In this document: in pieces, positions 1-9,698 of the stretch
Numbering within the stretch: the stretch's first letter is position 1
How the letters are laid out: the number at the start of each line of letters is the position of its first letter
Assembly (NCBI RefSeq): GCF_023016265.1
Contig: NZ_CP095412.1
Coordinates: 1,612,001-1,676,000 of the forward strand
Direction of reading: 5' to 3'
Origin: Blastococcus sp. PRF04-17
GTDB taxonomy: Bacteria > Actinomycetota > Actinomycetes > Mycobacteriales > Geodermatophilaceae
Length of the DNA: 64,000 nucleotides
Made by a program: the position numbers and the translations under genes
The notes under the pieces: generated by a model
The model's input: the letters and a program-made list of their open reading frames with translations, nothing else
Told to the model about the DNA's origin: nothing
The model's database searches: none

Positions 1-775
1 GCTCGCCGGGGTTCGTGGAACTCAGCGCGGCCACCCGGGCGGCGGTGCGCACCCCGTCGGCGATGGCGTCGGCGATGAGCACGTGGGCCACCCCGCGCTC
101 GAGGGCCCAGCGCAGCATCTCGATGGAGCCGGCGCGGTCGCCGAGCAACACCCGCTCGGCGACGGTGAAACCGCTGACCTCCGCCTGGCCCTGGTGGAAC
201 CGGGCCACCGCGTCGGCGTCGACGGTGCCGCCGAAGTCGGACACCAGCTGGGTGGCCGCGGCCGAGAGCTGGCGGAGGTCGGCGCCGATCGCGTCGACGA
301 GAGCGACGACGGCGTCGGCGGTGATCCGGCCGCCCGCGGAGCGGACCTCGTTGCGCACGAATGCCCCGCGGTCGCCCGCCGAGGTGATCTTCAGGCACTC
401 GTCGACGGCGGCACCCGCGGCGGTGAAGGCCTTGACCAGGGCCTCGTTCCGCTTGCCGCCGAAGTGGACGATCACCAGCGTCAGGTCGGGATCGGGGTCC
501 TTCGCGTAGCCGATCAGCGCATCGGCCAGCGCGGCGGCGCACTCGTGGACGCCGCTGACGACCACCAGGCGGTGCCCGCCGAACAGCGAGGGGGCGAGCA
601 CGTCGGCGAGCTCGCCGACCGGGAGGCCCGCGGCCTGCAGCTCGTGGACCTCCGCCTCCTCGTGGCGGGCGAGCACGGCGGTGCGGACCGCCGAGACGGC
701 GCGGGAGCGGAGCAGCTCCTCCTCCCCCATCACCACGCGCAGGCGGGAGGTGGGTTCGACGGGAGCGGCCGGCAC
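1..775 (-). CDS. holA: DNA polymerase III delta subunit (partial, C-terminus off the window)
   Basis: Delta is the clamp-loader subunit that opens the beta sliding clamp. About 258 codons are visible; the family usually has about 320 residues, so the last 60-70 lie before base 1. The protein begins VPAAPVEPTSRLRVVMGEEE and carries the delta-type N-terminal pattern (LRVVMGEEELLRSRAV, then SLFGGHRLVVVSG). The GTG start at 775 is fixed by an in-frame TGA at 790-788. It lies directly downstream of comEC, the usual actinobacterial order. Family assignment is by recognition. Confidence 0.88.
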   Translation of the reverse strand, partial: MPAAPVEPTSRLRVVMGEEELLRSRAVSAVRTAVLARHEEAEVHELQAAGLPVGELADVLAPSLFGGHRLVVVSGVHECAAALADALIGYAKDPDPDLTLVIVHFGGKRNEALVKAFTAAGAAVDECLKITSAGDRGAFVRNEVRSAGGRITADAVVALVDAIGADLRQLSAAATQLVSDFGGTVDADAVARFHQGQAEVSGFTVAERVLLGDRAGSIEMLRWALERGVAHVLIADAIADGVRTAARVAALSSTNPGE

Positions 776-787
776 CCCTGCATCGTG

Positions 788-3130
788 TCACGCGGGTACG
801 ACCTTCCCTGCTCCTCCCGCCGCCGCGGGCGGCGACTCCCCACTCCTCCGCGGAACCCGCGATCGCCAGATCGCCGTCCTGGTCCGTGCGGTGGACCCGC
901 ATGCCGGCCAGTGCCAGCCAGTCGAGCAGCCTGCGGGCGGGATGGCCGTAGGTGTTGTCGGCGCCGACGGAGATCAAGGCGGCGCGGGCACCGCTGGCGG
1001 CGAGGAACTCCGGGTCGGCGTCGCCGCTGCCGTGGTGGGGGACCTTGAGGACGTCGGCCCGCAGGTCGATGCCGGCGCGCAGCAGTCGGGCCTCCGCGTC
1101 GGCGCTCAGGTCTCCGGTGAACAGGATCCGGATGCCGGAGACGGTGATCCGCGCGACCAGGGACAGGTCGTTGGGCTCGGCCCCGGCGGTCGCCCGCGCC
1201 GGATCGGGGGCGAGCACGTCGATCGCGGCGGGACCGATCGTCCGGCGGTCGCCGGGGACGAGCACCTCCCACTCGGCTCCGTGGGCCCGGACCGCGCGAC
1301 GGAGGTCATCGACGCGCTCGTCGGCGGGCGACAGCGTGCCCGTGGCGACCACCCCGACGTCCCGGCCGCCGAGCGCACCCGCCAGCCCCCGACGTGGTCG
1401 GCGTCGAGGTGGGACAGCACCACGAGGGGCAGGATGTCGATGCCGAGCCGCTCCAGGCAGCGATCCACCGCCGCCACGTCCGGGCCGGCGTCGACGAGGA
1501 TCCCGGCCCGCGTCCCGGTCGGCAGCACGAGCGCATCCCCCTGCCCGACGTCGCAGGCGACCAGCACGGTCTGCGGCGGCGGCCAGCCACGCACGGCCTG
1601 TCGCATCGGCCAGCCGACCGCGACCAGACCGACCAGCGCGGCCAGCGCCAGCGGGCGCAGCCGGCCGAACCGCCACAGCAGCCACCCGGCCAGGGCCAGC
1701 AGCACCGTCAGCAACGCGGCGCCGGGTGTTCCGGCCGGCCAGCCCGTCACGGCGTCGGGGAGGTCGGCCGAGCGCTCGGCGACCGCGACGAGCCAGCGCG
1801 CGGGCCAGCCGGCCAGCCACACCAGACCGTCGCCGAGCCACGGAGACGGCACGGACAGCAGCGCGCCCGCCAGCCCGAGGACGGTGGCCGCCGGGACGGC
1901 GGGCGCCGCCAGCAGGTTGGCCGGCAGCGACACCAGGCTCACCGTGCCGGACAGGCCGGCGACGACCGGCGCGGTCACCAGTCCGGCCGCGGCGCTGACC
2001 GCCAGTGCGTCGGCCACGGGCGGCCAGCACCGTGACTCGCGGAGCCTCCGCGACCAGCCCGGCGCCAGCACGACGATGCCGGCCGTCGCCGCGACGGACA
2101 GGACGAAGCCCGGATCCCGCGCCAGGCTCGGGTCGATGAGCAGCAGGACGCACACCGCGGCCCCCAGGGCCGGCAGCGCCACCCGCGGTCGGCCGGTCGC
2201 CAGCGCCACGAGCGTCACCGCGCCCATGGCGGCAGCGCGCACCACGCTCGGGCTGGGCCGGGCGAGCACCACGAAGCCGACCAGCGCCAACGTCGCCACG
2301 ACCGCCTGGACCCGTCGGTCGACCGCCCGGCGGCGCAGCGGCCAGAGGACCCCGGCGAGGACGATCGCGACGTTGGCACCAGACACCGCGGTGAGATGAG
2401 CCAGGCCGGCGCTGCGGAAGTCCTCCTCGAGCACCGGGTCCATGGCGCGGGTGTCGCCGACGACCAGGCCCGGCAGCAGACCCGCCGGCCGCGGTGCGAG
2501 CACCCTCGCCGCGCTGTCCGACAGGTCGTCCCGCACCGCTCCCGCGACCCGCTGCACCCACGGTGGCTCGCCGACGACGGCGGGCGGCCCGCGAGCCGAG
2601 AGGACGGCGACGACGTCGTCCCCAGGCTCCGGCGGCGCCACCTTCACCCGCACCCGCACCTGCTGCCCGGGAAGCAGCGTCCGCCACTCGCGAGCCGAGG
2701 CGAACAGCACCACCGTTGCGTGCAGCCGGTGCACGACCGGCTCGTCGAGGACGGCCGTCACGGTTGCGTCGACCACGACGCGCGGCTCGCCGCCGCCGGT
2801 CAGCAGGTGCGGATCCCCGTCGAGCTCGAGGTCGACGACAGCCGTGCCCTCGACCGCACCGAGGGGGGAGTCGGCCCTCGTCGCGTGCCGGACCGCGGCC
2901 GCCGTCGACGTGACGGCGACGCCGGCCAGCACCGCCAGGGCCATCGTGGCGGCCGCGGTCCGACGCCGGGCCAGGGGGGCCGCCACGATCGTCGCGGTGA
3001 CCGCGGCGGCGGACAGGACACCGGCGGTCGTCCAGGGCGCGACGAGGCTGGTGACCCAGACGGCGGCCGCCACCGGGGCGAGGCGGAGGTCGACCCAGGA
3101 CCAGCGCGCCGCGTCCCTCGCGGTGGTCAC
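788..3130 (-). CDS. comEC: ComEC/Rec2-type DNA-uptake channel protein, frameshifted
   Basis: ComEC family proteins form the inner-membrane channel for single-stranded DNA in competence. An N-terminal hydrophobic region is followed by the competence domain with many membrane segments, then a metallo-beta-lactamase domain with the metal motif SHLDADHVGG. Near 1393 one base is missing: the frame leaves the family just after HVGG, and one base over it resumes (AGALGGRDVGVVATGTLSP, RILFTGDLSADAE, VPHHGSGD, NTYGHPARRLLDW). The resumed frame meets no stop before the window edge, so a second indel near the C-terminus is likely; the end given (788, the first stop in a neighbouring frame) is approximate. 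GTG start 3130 overlaps the comEA stop (GTGA). Confidence 0.85.
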
Positions 3131-3951
3131 ACGCCCACCAGGTCGGCGAGCTCGGCGGCGATCGTGGGGCCGATGCCCGGTACGTCGTCCAGCTGGTCGA
3201 CGCTGGTGAACGGCCCCTCCGCCGTGCGGTGGTCGACGATCCGCTGCGCGAGCACGGGCCCGATGCCCGGCAGGGCGTCCAGTTCCGCGACGCCCGCCGT
3301 GTTCAGGTTGACCACGCCTCCTGCGGCGGGCCCGGCCCCTGCTGGAGCAGGCCCCGCTGGGCCAGCTCCCGGGAGGCCGACGACGACCTGCTGCCCGTCG
3401 GCGACCACGGCCGCCAGGTTCACCGACGCCGGGTCGGCGTCCGGCAGGAGTCCGCCCGCGGCCTGGACCGCGTCGGCGATCCGGGCGCCGGTGGGCAGGG
3501 TGACCAGGCCGGGGCTGGCCACGAGCCCCACCACAGAGACGACGACGGTGCTGGAGGCGTCGGCCGCCTCCCCCACCGGCGTCGCCGAGGGGGCCGGCTC
3601 GCTGACGGCCGGAGTGGCGTCGCCGACGGGCTCGACCGTCGGCCGCTGCAGCCAGGTCCAGGCGACGAGCAGGCAGGCGGCGAGGAGACCGGCGATCCAG
3701 AGCGACCGTGCCGCCGGCCGGCCGGGGTTCCAGCGGACCACTGCATCGGGGGCGCGATGGCGCCCGAGATTGGGCAACGGCGGGCCGGGCTCGTCGCCCT
3801 CGTCGGGCGGGGGCACGGTCACGCGGTCGTCGTCCGGGAGCCAGTCGTCGTCCGGCAACCAGCCCCCGATGCTGGTGCGCTCGTCCAGGAGCACCCGCAG
3901 GCGGGCGCGGATCACGTCGGCGTCGTCGCTGCGTCGGGAGGAGAGGCGCAC
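3127..3951 (-). CDS. comEA: ComEA-like DNA-binding protein (SLBB + helix-hairpin-helix)
   Basis: A membrane-anchored double-stranded DNA receptor that would hand DNA to ComEC. In order: a charged cytoplasmic N-terminus, one membrane segment (SLWIAGLLAACLLVAWTWL), an SLBB domain (VSVVGLVASPGLVTLPTG) and two helix-hairpin-helix repeats (AELDALPGIGPVLAQRI and VDQLDDVPGIGPTIAAEL). The frame is open up to 4212 but the far N-terminus looks non-coding. I chose the GTG at 3951 because the sequence becomes protein-like there (VRLSSRRSDDADVIRARLRV). The start is uncertain. The stop overlaps the comEC start. Confidence 0.85.
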   Translation of the reverse strand: MRLSSRRSDDADVIRARLRVLLDERTSIGGWLPDDDWLPDDDRVTVPPPDEGDEPGPPLPNLGRHRAPDAVVRWNPGRPAARSLWIAGLLAACLLVAWTWLQRPTVEPVGDATPAVSEPAPSATPVGEAADASSTVVVSVVGLVASPGLVTLPTGARIADAVQAAGGLLPDADPASVNLAAVVADGQQVVVGLPGAGPAGPAPAGAGPAAGGVVNLNTAGVAELDALPGIGPVLAQRIVDHRTAEGPFTSVDQLDDVPGIGPTIAAELADLVGV

Positions 3952-4245
3952 CGACGGATCGTCAGTCGCTCGTCGGCGTCGCCACGGCCTCCGTGGAGAT
4001 CTGTGGACAGTGATGATGCCTGTGCATGCTCGGCACCGCCGCGGGGCCCGATCCCTCTGCGAGGCCGTCACGCCGACACGTCGGGCGCCCCGGCCCCCAG
4101 CGGGTGCGCGCACTGAGCATTCGACGCGCCAGAATGGGCACCCGGCGCACCCACTCGTCGGGAGAGGACCAGCGGACTCAGGCCGCTCGGTTCGCGAAGT
4201 CTCCCCCACCATGCCGTGCGTCTCGACCGCGTCCGAGCGGTCCGA

Positions 4246-5124
4246 TCAGCGTTGCAGCGGGTCGTCCAGCGGGTCCTGCCAGAACGGTGCGACCACCGCG
4301 CCCACCGCTCCCGGTCCGACGTGCGCGCCGATCGCGGCGCCCAGTTCGCTGACGTGGAGCTCGCGCAGCGAGGGCACGCGCGCCCGGATCTCCGACGCCA
4401 GCCGCTCCGCCCGCTCCTCGGCGGCGAGGTGGTGCACCGCCACCGACACCGGCCCGTCGGCGGCGGCATCGACGACCCGCTGGACCAGCCGGTTGAGGGC
4501 ACGCGCCGAGGTCCGCACCTTCTCGAGCGGGACGACGCGGCCGTCGACGACGTGCAGCACCGGCTTCACGGCGAGCGCCGAGCCGAACAACGTCGCTGCC
4601 GAGCCGATCCGCCCGCCTCGCCGGAGATGCTCGAGGGTGTCCACCACGAAGAGGGTGCGGGTGCCCGCCGCCGTCGAGCGGGCCGACTCCGCGACCGCCG
4701 CGGCGTCGGCACCGGCGGCGGCGGAGCGGGCGGCCGCCAGCACGGCGAACCCGGTGCCCATCGCCGCCGACTTGGAGTCGATGACGGTGACGATGTGCTC
4801 GCCGACCTGCGATGCGGCCAGCCGTGCGGCGTCCCAGGTCCCGGAGAGCTCCGCCGACAGGTGGATCGAGACCAGACGCTCGGCCCCCTCGTCCAGCGCC
4901 CGCCGGTAGGCCGCCACGAAGTCCCCGGGCGTCGGCCGGGACGTCGACACGTGCTGGCCCCGCACGGCCAGCGCGCCGGCGACGTCGGCCGGGCTGATGT
5001 CCCAGCCCTCCCGCCCCGACCGGCCGGCGAGCACGACGTACAGCGGGACGACGTGGATGCCGTACCCGTCGACCAATTCATCGGGCAGATACGCCGACGA
5101 ATCGGTGACGACGACGACGGACAT
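4246..5124 (-). CDS. DegV family (fatty-acid-binding) protein
   Basis: DegV proteins bind a fatty acyl chain; those studied work with fatty acid kinase FakA. The 292-residue protein has the family marks: the N-terminal VTDSSAYLP strand-loop, TSRPTPGDF, HLSAELSGTWDAARLA and IDSKSAAMGTGF, then the C-terminal GGRIGSAATLFGSALAVKPVL region. Length is normal. It stands alone between comEA and a phosphatase gene. The roughly 290 bases on its comEA side (3952-4245) hold no gene I recognise. Confidence 0.88.
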   Translation of the reverse strand: MSVVVVTDSSAYLPDELVDGYGIHVVPLYVVLAGRSGREGWDISPADVAGALAVRGQHVSTSRPTPGDFVAAYRRALDEGAERLVSIHLSAELSGTWDAARLAASQVGEHIVTVIDSKSAAMGTGFAVLAAARSAAAGADAAAVAESARSTAAGTRTLFVVDTLEHLRRGGRIGSAATLFGSALAVKPVLHVVDGRVVPLEKVRTSARALNRLVQRVVDAAADGPVSVAVHHLAAEERAERLASEIRARVPSLRELHVSELGAAIGAHVGPGAVGAVVAPFWQDPLDDPLQR

Positions 5125-5192
5125 CCGGCGAGGCTAACCCGCTGCGCCGCCGATCCCGCGGGGACGCAGCCGACGGCGCGCGGGCCGCGATG

Positions 5193-5957
5193 TCAGAGCA
5201 CCGCGTCCGCGTCGGAGGCAGGTGGTGGCGCGTCGTCCGGTGTTCCCCCACCGTCGGTGGCGTCCCGCACCACACGGAGGGCCGGCCCCGGGGTGGGGAC
5301 ACTCTCGGCGGCGATCTCCGGCAGCTGGAGCACCGTGCTGTTGTGCCGCACGATCCGCCAGCGGCCGCCATGCGCCACCAGCTCGCTCCACGCGCAGTTG
5401 GCCAGCGGCCCGAACATCCGCCGGTGGTCCGGCCCGAGACCCAGCAACCGCTCCATGAGCCGGCCTGCGGTGCCCCCGTGGGTGACGACGACCGCGACGG
5501 GGGCCTCCGGGAGGGTGGCCAGCGCGGCCAGGGCCCGCTCGGCCACGGCTGCCGGCTCTTCGCCGCCCCGGCCACGCACGGTCCGGCCGGCCATCCAGTC
5601 GGCGTACTGCTCGGGGAACCTCTGCGCCACCTCGGCGCGGGTCAGCCCCTCCCAGCAGCCCATGCCGTGCTCACGCAGGCGCGGGTCGAGGTGCAGCGGC
5701 ACACCGAGCAGCGCCGTCAGCGTCGCGGCGGTCTCCGCGGCCCGGCTCAGGTCGCTGGAGATCACGATCGTCTCGCCGGGGGTCAAGCCGCCGGCCACGA
5801 GGTGCGGCGCCGCGAGCGCGGCCTGGTGGCGGCCCTCCTCGTCGAGCGGCGGGTCGAGCTGCCCCTGGAACCGACCGCTGGCGTTCCACTCGGTCCGGCC
5901 GTGGCGCCAGAGGATGAGCCGCGGCACGGCCAGCGGAGGCAGCCCTGGGCCGGTCAC
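5193..5957 (-). CDS. Histidine phosphatase family protein
   Basis: A 254-residue phosphatase of the RHG superfamily. The catalytic motif LILWRHGRTEWN near residue 15 holds the phospho-accepting His; the second His is in VVVTHGGTAGR, and the acid/base Glu is probably in LREHGMGCWEG. The roughly 50-residue C-terminal tail rich in Pro, Asp and Ala is probably disordered. GTG start 5957 overlaps the rsfS stop (GTGA), so translation is probably coupled. In actinobacteria this neighbour of rsfS is often called phosphoglycerate mutase or glucosyl-3-phosphoglycerate phosphatase; the sequence does not settle the substrate. Confidence 0.88.
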   Translation of the reverse strand: MTGPGLPPLAVPRLILWRHGRTEWNASGRFQGQLDPPLDEEGRHQAALAAPHLVAGGLTPGETIVISSDLSRAAETAATLTALLGVPLHLDPRLREHGMGCWEGLTRAEVAQRFPEQYADWMAGRTVRGRGGEEPAAVAERALAALATLPEAPVAVVVTHGGTAGRLMERLLGLGPDHRRMFGPLANCAWSELVAHGGRWRIVRHNSTVLQLPEIAAESVPTPGPALRVVRDATDGGGTPDDAPPPASDADAVL

Positions 5958-6352
5958 TGCCCGGTCGTGCCCTCGTCAGCCGGCGCCGGCCGGGCACGAT
6001 CGGAGAAGGGGATGGTCGGGCAGTCCTTCCAGAGCCGCTCGAGCGCGTAGTACGCGCGCTCCTCCGCGTGCTGGACGTGCACGACGACGTCGACGAAGTC
6101 GAGCAGGACCCAGCGCGCCTCGGCGACGCCCTCGCGTCGCACCGGCCTGATGCCGTGCTCGCGCAGCCGCTCCTCCACCTCGTCGACGATCGACTGCACC
6201 TGGCGCTCGTTCGGCGCCGAGGCCAGCACGAACGCGTCGGTGATCGCGAGCCGGTCGCTGACGTCGACGATCGACACGTCGGTGGCGAGCTTGTCCGCAG
6301 CCGCCTGCGCGGCGAGCAGCGCGGTGTCCCGCGCCTCGGCCGAGGCGGTCAT
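5954..6352 (-). CDS. rsfS: Ribosome silencing factor RsfS
   Basis: RsfS binds uL14 on the large subunit and blocks subunit joining when nutrients are low. The 132-residue protein has the whole domain: an N-terminal helix ([19 protein letters not shown]), [20 protein letters not shown] and the C-terminal [20 protein letters not shown]. An acidic/Pro tail follows. ATG start 6352 overlaps the nadD stop (ATGA); the nadD-rsfS order is conserved in actinobacteria. Confidence 0.95.
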   Translation of the reverse strand: MTASAEARDTALLAAQAAADKLATDVSIVDVSDRLAITDAFVLASAPNERQVQSIVDEVEERLREHGIRPVRREGVAEARWVLLDFVDVVVHVQHAEERAYYALERLWKDCPTIPFSDRARPAPADEGTTGQ

Positions 6353-7023
6353 CGGGGTACCTCCTGGAGATGTGTGTCGGTGTGGCGGGCGGTGTCGGTC
6401 GGCCCTCGACGGGGGCCGGAGCGGTAGAGCCCGCGCTTCTCGATGTACTGCACCACGCCGTCCGGCACGAGGTACCAGATCGGCATCCCGCGCCCGACCC
6501 GGTCACGGCAGTCGCTGGAGCTGATCGCCAGCGCGGGCACCTCGACCAGGCTGACCGCGCCCTCGGGCAGGTGCGCGTCCGCGAGATGGAAGCCGGGCCG
6601 GGTGACGCCGATGAAGTGCGCGAGCTGGAACAGCTGCTCGTTGTCGCGCCAGGTCAGGATCTGACCGAGCGCATCGGCGCCGGTGATGAAGAACAGGTCG
6701 GCGTCGGGACGCTGCCGGCTCAGGTCGGTGAGCGTGTCGATCGTGTAGGTGGGCCCGCCGCGGTCGATGTCGACCCGGCTGACCGAGAAGCGCGGATTGG
6801 AGGCGGTCGCGATGACCGTCATGAGGTAGCGGTCCTCGGGAGGGCTGACCGCCCGCTCGGTCTTCTGCCACGGTTGGCCGGTCGGCACGAAGACGACCTC
6901 GTCCAGACCGAAGAGGCCGGCGACCTCGCTGGCGGCGACCAGGTGACCGTGGTGGACGGGATCGAACGTCCCGCCCATGATCCCGATCCGGCCGCCTGCC
7001 ACCGGGCGAGCGTATCCGGGCAT
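6349..7023 (-). CDS. nadD: Nicotinate-nucleotide adenylyltransferase
   Basis: Adenylates nicotinate mononucleotide to deamido-NAD, the penultimate step of NAD synthesis. 224 residues. The nucleotidyltransferase motif [15 protein letters not shown] lies near residue 13; the C-terminal [13 protein letters not shown] is the family's ISSTxIR-type phosphate-binding motif. The ATG at 7023 gives a normal N-terminus ([18 protein letters not shown]). The frame stays open upstream into the VWA gene, but that stretch has no coding character. First of the coupled set nadD-rsfS-phosphatase. Confidence 0.94.
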   Translation of the reverse strand: MPGYARPVAGGRIGIMGGTFDPVHHGHLVAASEVAGLFGLDEVVFVPTGQPWQKTERAVSPPEDRYLMTVIATASNPRFSVSRVDIDRGGPTYTIDTLTDLSRQRPDADLFFITGADALGQILTWRDNEQLFQLAHFIGVTRPGFHLADAHLPEGAVSLVEVPALAISSSDCRDRVGRGMPIWYLVPDGVVQYIEKRGLYRSGPRRGPTDTARHTDTHLQEVPR

Positions 7024-7351
7024 ACCGGAGCCGGCCCCGTGAGGGACCGGCTCCGGCCGGCGAGCCCAGCGGCCCCTCAGCGGGGACGACGGATCGCCGC
7101 GACCGGCTCCCCGTGCAGCCGGTCGCAGCCTCCGGAGGCGCTGAGCGTCTCCGGAGATGTCGGGGCTGACGCCCCGGCACCGCGCTGCCCAACGGATGAA
7201 TACCGGTTCGGTTACGGCTGCGCACCGGAACTTCGCACGATGCGCCCGACGGCACCGGAGCGAGGCCTCCGGTCGACGAGGCGACGTGTCGACAGGACGC
7301 GGTGTCGACAGGACGCGGCGTCGACAAGGGAACAGGTCGACGACGTGCACC
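7024..7351. other. Non-coding stretch between the VWA gene and nadD
   Basis: About 330 bases without a recognisable gene. It is noticeably less GC-rich than its surroundings near 7190-7260 and holds the 16-base-spaced GTCGAC array described separately. The nadD promoter is probably here, since the VWA gene upstream reads the same way. Open frames crossing it are low-complexity. Confidence 0.6.
7272..7341. repeat. Five GTCGAC palindromes spaced exactly 16 bases apart
   Basis: GTCGAC occurs at 7272, 7288, 7304, 7320 and 7336. Two units (7286-7301 and 7302-7317) are identical over 16 bases, GTGTCGACAGGACGCG; the others keep only the palindrome and phase. The array starts 11 bases past the VWA stop codon (minus-strand sense) and lies about 250 bases upstream of nadD. 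It could be a protein-binding array or a diverged tandem repeat; sequence alone does not decide. Confidence 0.75.
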
Positions 7352-8772
7352 TCACAGGGTCGTGATGAACTCCGACAACTGGACGGCGTTGCGGCACTCC
7401 ACCATGTCGATGACCTCGCCGTACCGGTCGGCCGCCGAGTCACCGCTCCCCCATGACCGCCGCGGCTCCGGGTTGAGCCAGTGCGCGGACCGCGACCGGC
7501 GGACCAGCTCGGCCAGCACCGGCACGCCCGGGGGCGGTAGTTGGTCCGCCCGTCGCCGAGCACCAGCAGCGACGTCTTCGGCCCGACCGCCGACGCCCAC
7601 CGGTCGGCGAACACGTCGAAGGCGGTGCCGTAGTCGCTGTGCCCGTCGAAGCCGACGACGTCGGCCTCCCGGCCGATGCGGGCGACGGCGTCGATCACGT
7701 CGGCCCCGGGGCGGAAGAACCGCGTCACCTCGTCGGTGGTGTCGACGAAGGCGAACGCCCGCACGCCGGTGAAGTGCTCGCGCAGCGCCTGCGTGAGCAT
7801 CAAGGTGAAGTGGCTGAACCCGGCCACCGAACCGCTGACGTCGCACAGCACGACCAGCTCCGGCTTGTGGACCTTGCGCGGGCGGTGGTGGGTCACCACC
7901 GGCACGCCGCCGGTGCCCAGTGACGCGCGCACCGTCCTGCGGAAGTCCAGGCGGCCCTCCCGGCCCAGGCGCCGCCGCGCGGACAGCCGCACGGCCAGTC
8001 GCCGGGCCAGCGGGGCCACCGCCCGCCGCAGCTCGGCGAGGTCGGCGGACTGCGCCCGCAGGAAGTCCACCTGGTCGGCAAGCGGGCGGACGGCGTTCTT
8101 CGCGACCTTCTCCCGGCCCTTCTCCGCCGCCGTCCGCCGACGCACCTCGGCCTCGATCGCGGCACGGAAGGCGGCCAGCCGCTCCCGCACCGCCTGCCGC
8201 GCGACCCGCTCGGCCAGACCGCTTCGGTCGCCCTCGGCCAGCAGCCCCGCGAGCAGTTGGGAGACCAGCGTGTCCGGCGACAGCGCCCGCAGCACCCGGT
8301 AGCTGAAGTACGACTGCCCCGACGGCGAGGGCTGGCCGCGACCGAGCAGCTCGACGGCCTGGCGGGCGAACCGGCGCAGCGCCTCCTCGTCGCCGTCCAC
8401 CAGCAGCTGGAGGAGCTGCTCGCGCATGAGCTGCGCCAGGTCGGCGTCGTCCCCACCGGGCACGTCCAGCGTCGAGCCGCCGGGTTCCTCGGGCTCGTCC
8501 GGATCCGACCCGGACGCAGCCGGCCGGTCGGACAGCGGCCACCAGAGGTCGAAGAGGACGTCGTAGGTCGGCCGCTGCGCCGCGCGCTGCAGCAGGACCG
8601 CCGCCAGCCCGTGCCGCAGCTGTTCGCGGTCGAGCAGATCGACCACGGTGAGGATCTCGGCCGCGTCGACCGCCTGGCTGATCCCGACGGGGATGCCGGC
8701 TTCGCGCACGGCGCGGACGAAGCCGTCCAGGTGCCCGGCGAGTCCGCCGGGGGCAGGCACCGGGGCCGTCAT
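7352..8772 (-). CDS. VWA domain-containing CoxE-like protein, frameshifted
   Basis: A von Willebrand factor A protein of the CoxE type, usually working with a MoxR AAA+ ATPase in metal insertion or complex assembly. The N-terminal two-thirds is the helical CoxE region; the VWA domain has the MIDAS motif [13 protein letters not shown] and [12 protein letters not shown]. One base is missing near 7530 (run gcccggggg): the frame breaks after [13 protein letters not shown] and resumes as [25 protein letters not shown] and a C-terminus [15 protein letters not shown] typical of the family. Without the repair it would read into nadD. It lies 13 bases after the MoxR gene, probably co-transcribed. Confidence 0.87.
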
Positions 8773-8785
8773 CGGTTCGGCTCCG

Positions 8786-9667
8786 TCAGTTCAGCCGCAG
8801 CTCGGCCGCGGCGCGGTCCTGGTCGCTGGCGTGCTTGAGGACCACCCCGAGCGTCGAGCGCATGGCCGACTCGTCGAGCGTGTCCAGCCCCAGCTCGAGC
8901 AGGGTCTGCGCCCAGTCGAGGGTCTCGGAGATCGACGGCGACTTCTTCAGCTCCAGTGCCCGCAGCGCCCGGATGGTCCGCACCAGCTGCTCGGCCAGCC
9001 CGGGCGCCAGGTCGGGCACCCGCGAGAGCACGATCTCGCGCTCCCGCTCGGCCGAGGGGTAGTCCAGCGCCAGGTACAGGCAGCGGCGCTTGAGTGCCTC
9101 CGACAGCTCACGCGTGGCGTTCGAGGTGAGCACCACCATCGGCCGCCGGGTGGCGGTGACCGTGCCGAGCTCCGGGATGGTCACCTGGAAGTCCGAGAGC
9201 ACCTCGAGCAGCAGACCCTCGACCTCGACGTCGGCCTTGTCGGTCTCGTCGACGAGCAGCACCGTCGGCTCGGTGCGCCGGATCGCGGTCAGCAGCGGCC
9301 GGGAGAGCAGGAACTCCTCACCGAAGATGTCGTCGTGGACGGTGTCCCAGTCCGCGCCGTCGCCGCCCTGGGCGGCCTGGATGCGCAGGAGCTGCTTCTT
9401 GTAGTTCCACTCGTAGAGGGCCCGGGCCTCGTCCAGACCCTCGTAGCACTGCAGCCTGATCAGCTCCGAGCCGGTCGCCGTGGCCAGCGCCTTGGCCAGC
9501 TCGGTCTTGCCCGTGCCGGCAGGCCCCTCGACCAGCAGCGGCTTGCCCAGGCGGTCGGCCAGGAAGACCGTGGTCGCGATCTGCGCGTCAGGCAGGTAGC
9601 CGGCTTCCGAGAGCCGCTTCTCGACGTCCCCGACCGAGGAGAACTGCGGGGACTGCGGGCGGGTCAT
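8786..9667 (-). CDS. MoxR family AAA+ ATPase
   Basis: A 293-residue AAA+ ATPase that would act as a chaperone with the VWA protein downstream. Walker A is [12 protein letters not shown] (about residue 47), Walker B is [11 protein letters not shown], sensor 1 is [19 protein letters not shown]. Length and order are standard for MoxR-VWA pairs. It starts at 9667, about 30 bases after proA ends. The client is unknown. Confidence 0.92.
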   Translation of the reverse strand: MTRPQSPQFSSVGDVEKRLSEAGYLPDAQIATTVFLADRLGKPLLVEGPAGTGKTELAKALATATGSELIRLQCYEGLDEARALYEWNYKKQLLRIQAAQGGDGADWDTVHDDIFGEEFLLSRPLLTAIRRTEPTVLLVDETDKADVEVEGLLLEVLSDFQVTIPELGTVTATRRPMVVLTSNATRELSEALKRRCLYLALDYPSAEREREIVLSRVPDLAPGLAEQLVRTIRALRALELKKSPSISETLDWAQTLLELGLDTLDESAMRSTLGVVLKHASDQDRAAAELRLN

Positions 9668-9698
9668 GCGGCTCCTGGTCAGGCGGGTGGACGACGGC

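Noticed and set aside
6349-8772. A single frame joining the VWA protein to NadD, suggesting a fusion
   Set aside because: The joining segment is non-coding; one restored base near 7530 gives the VWA protein its normal C-terminus and stop at 7352, and NadD its own ATG at 7023.
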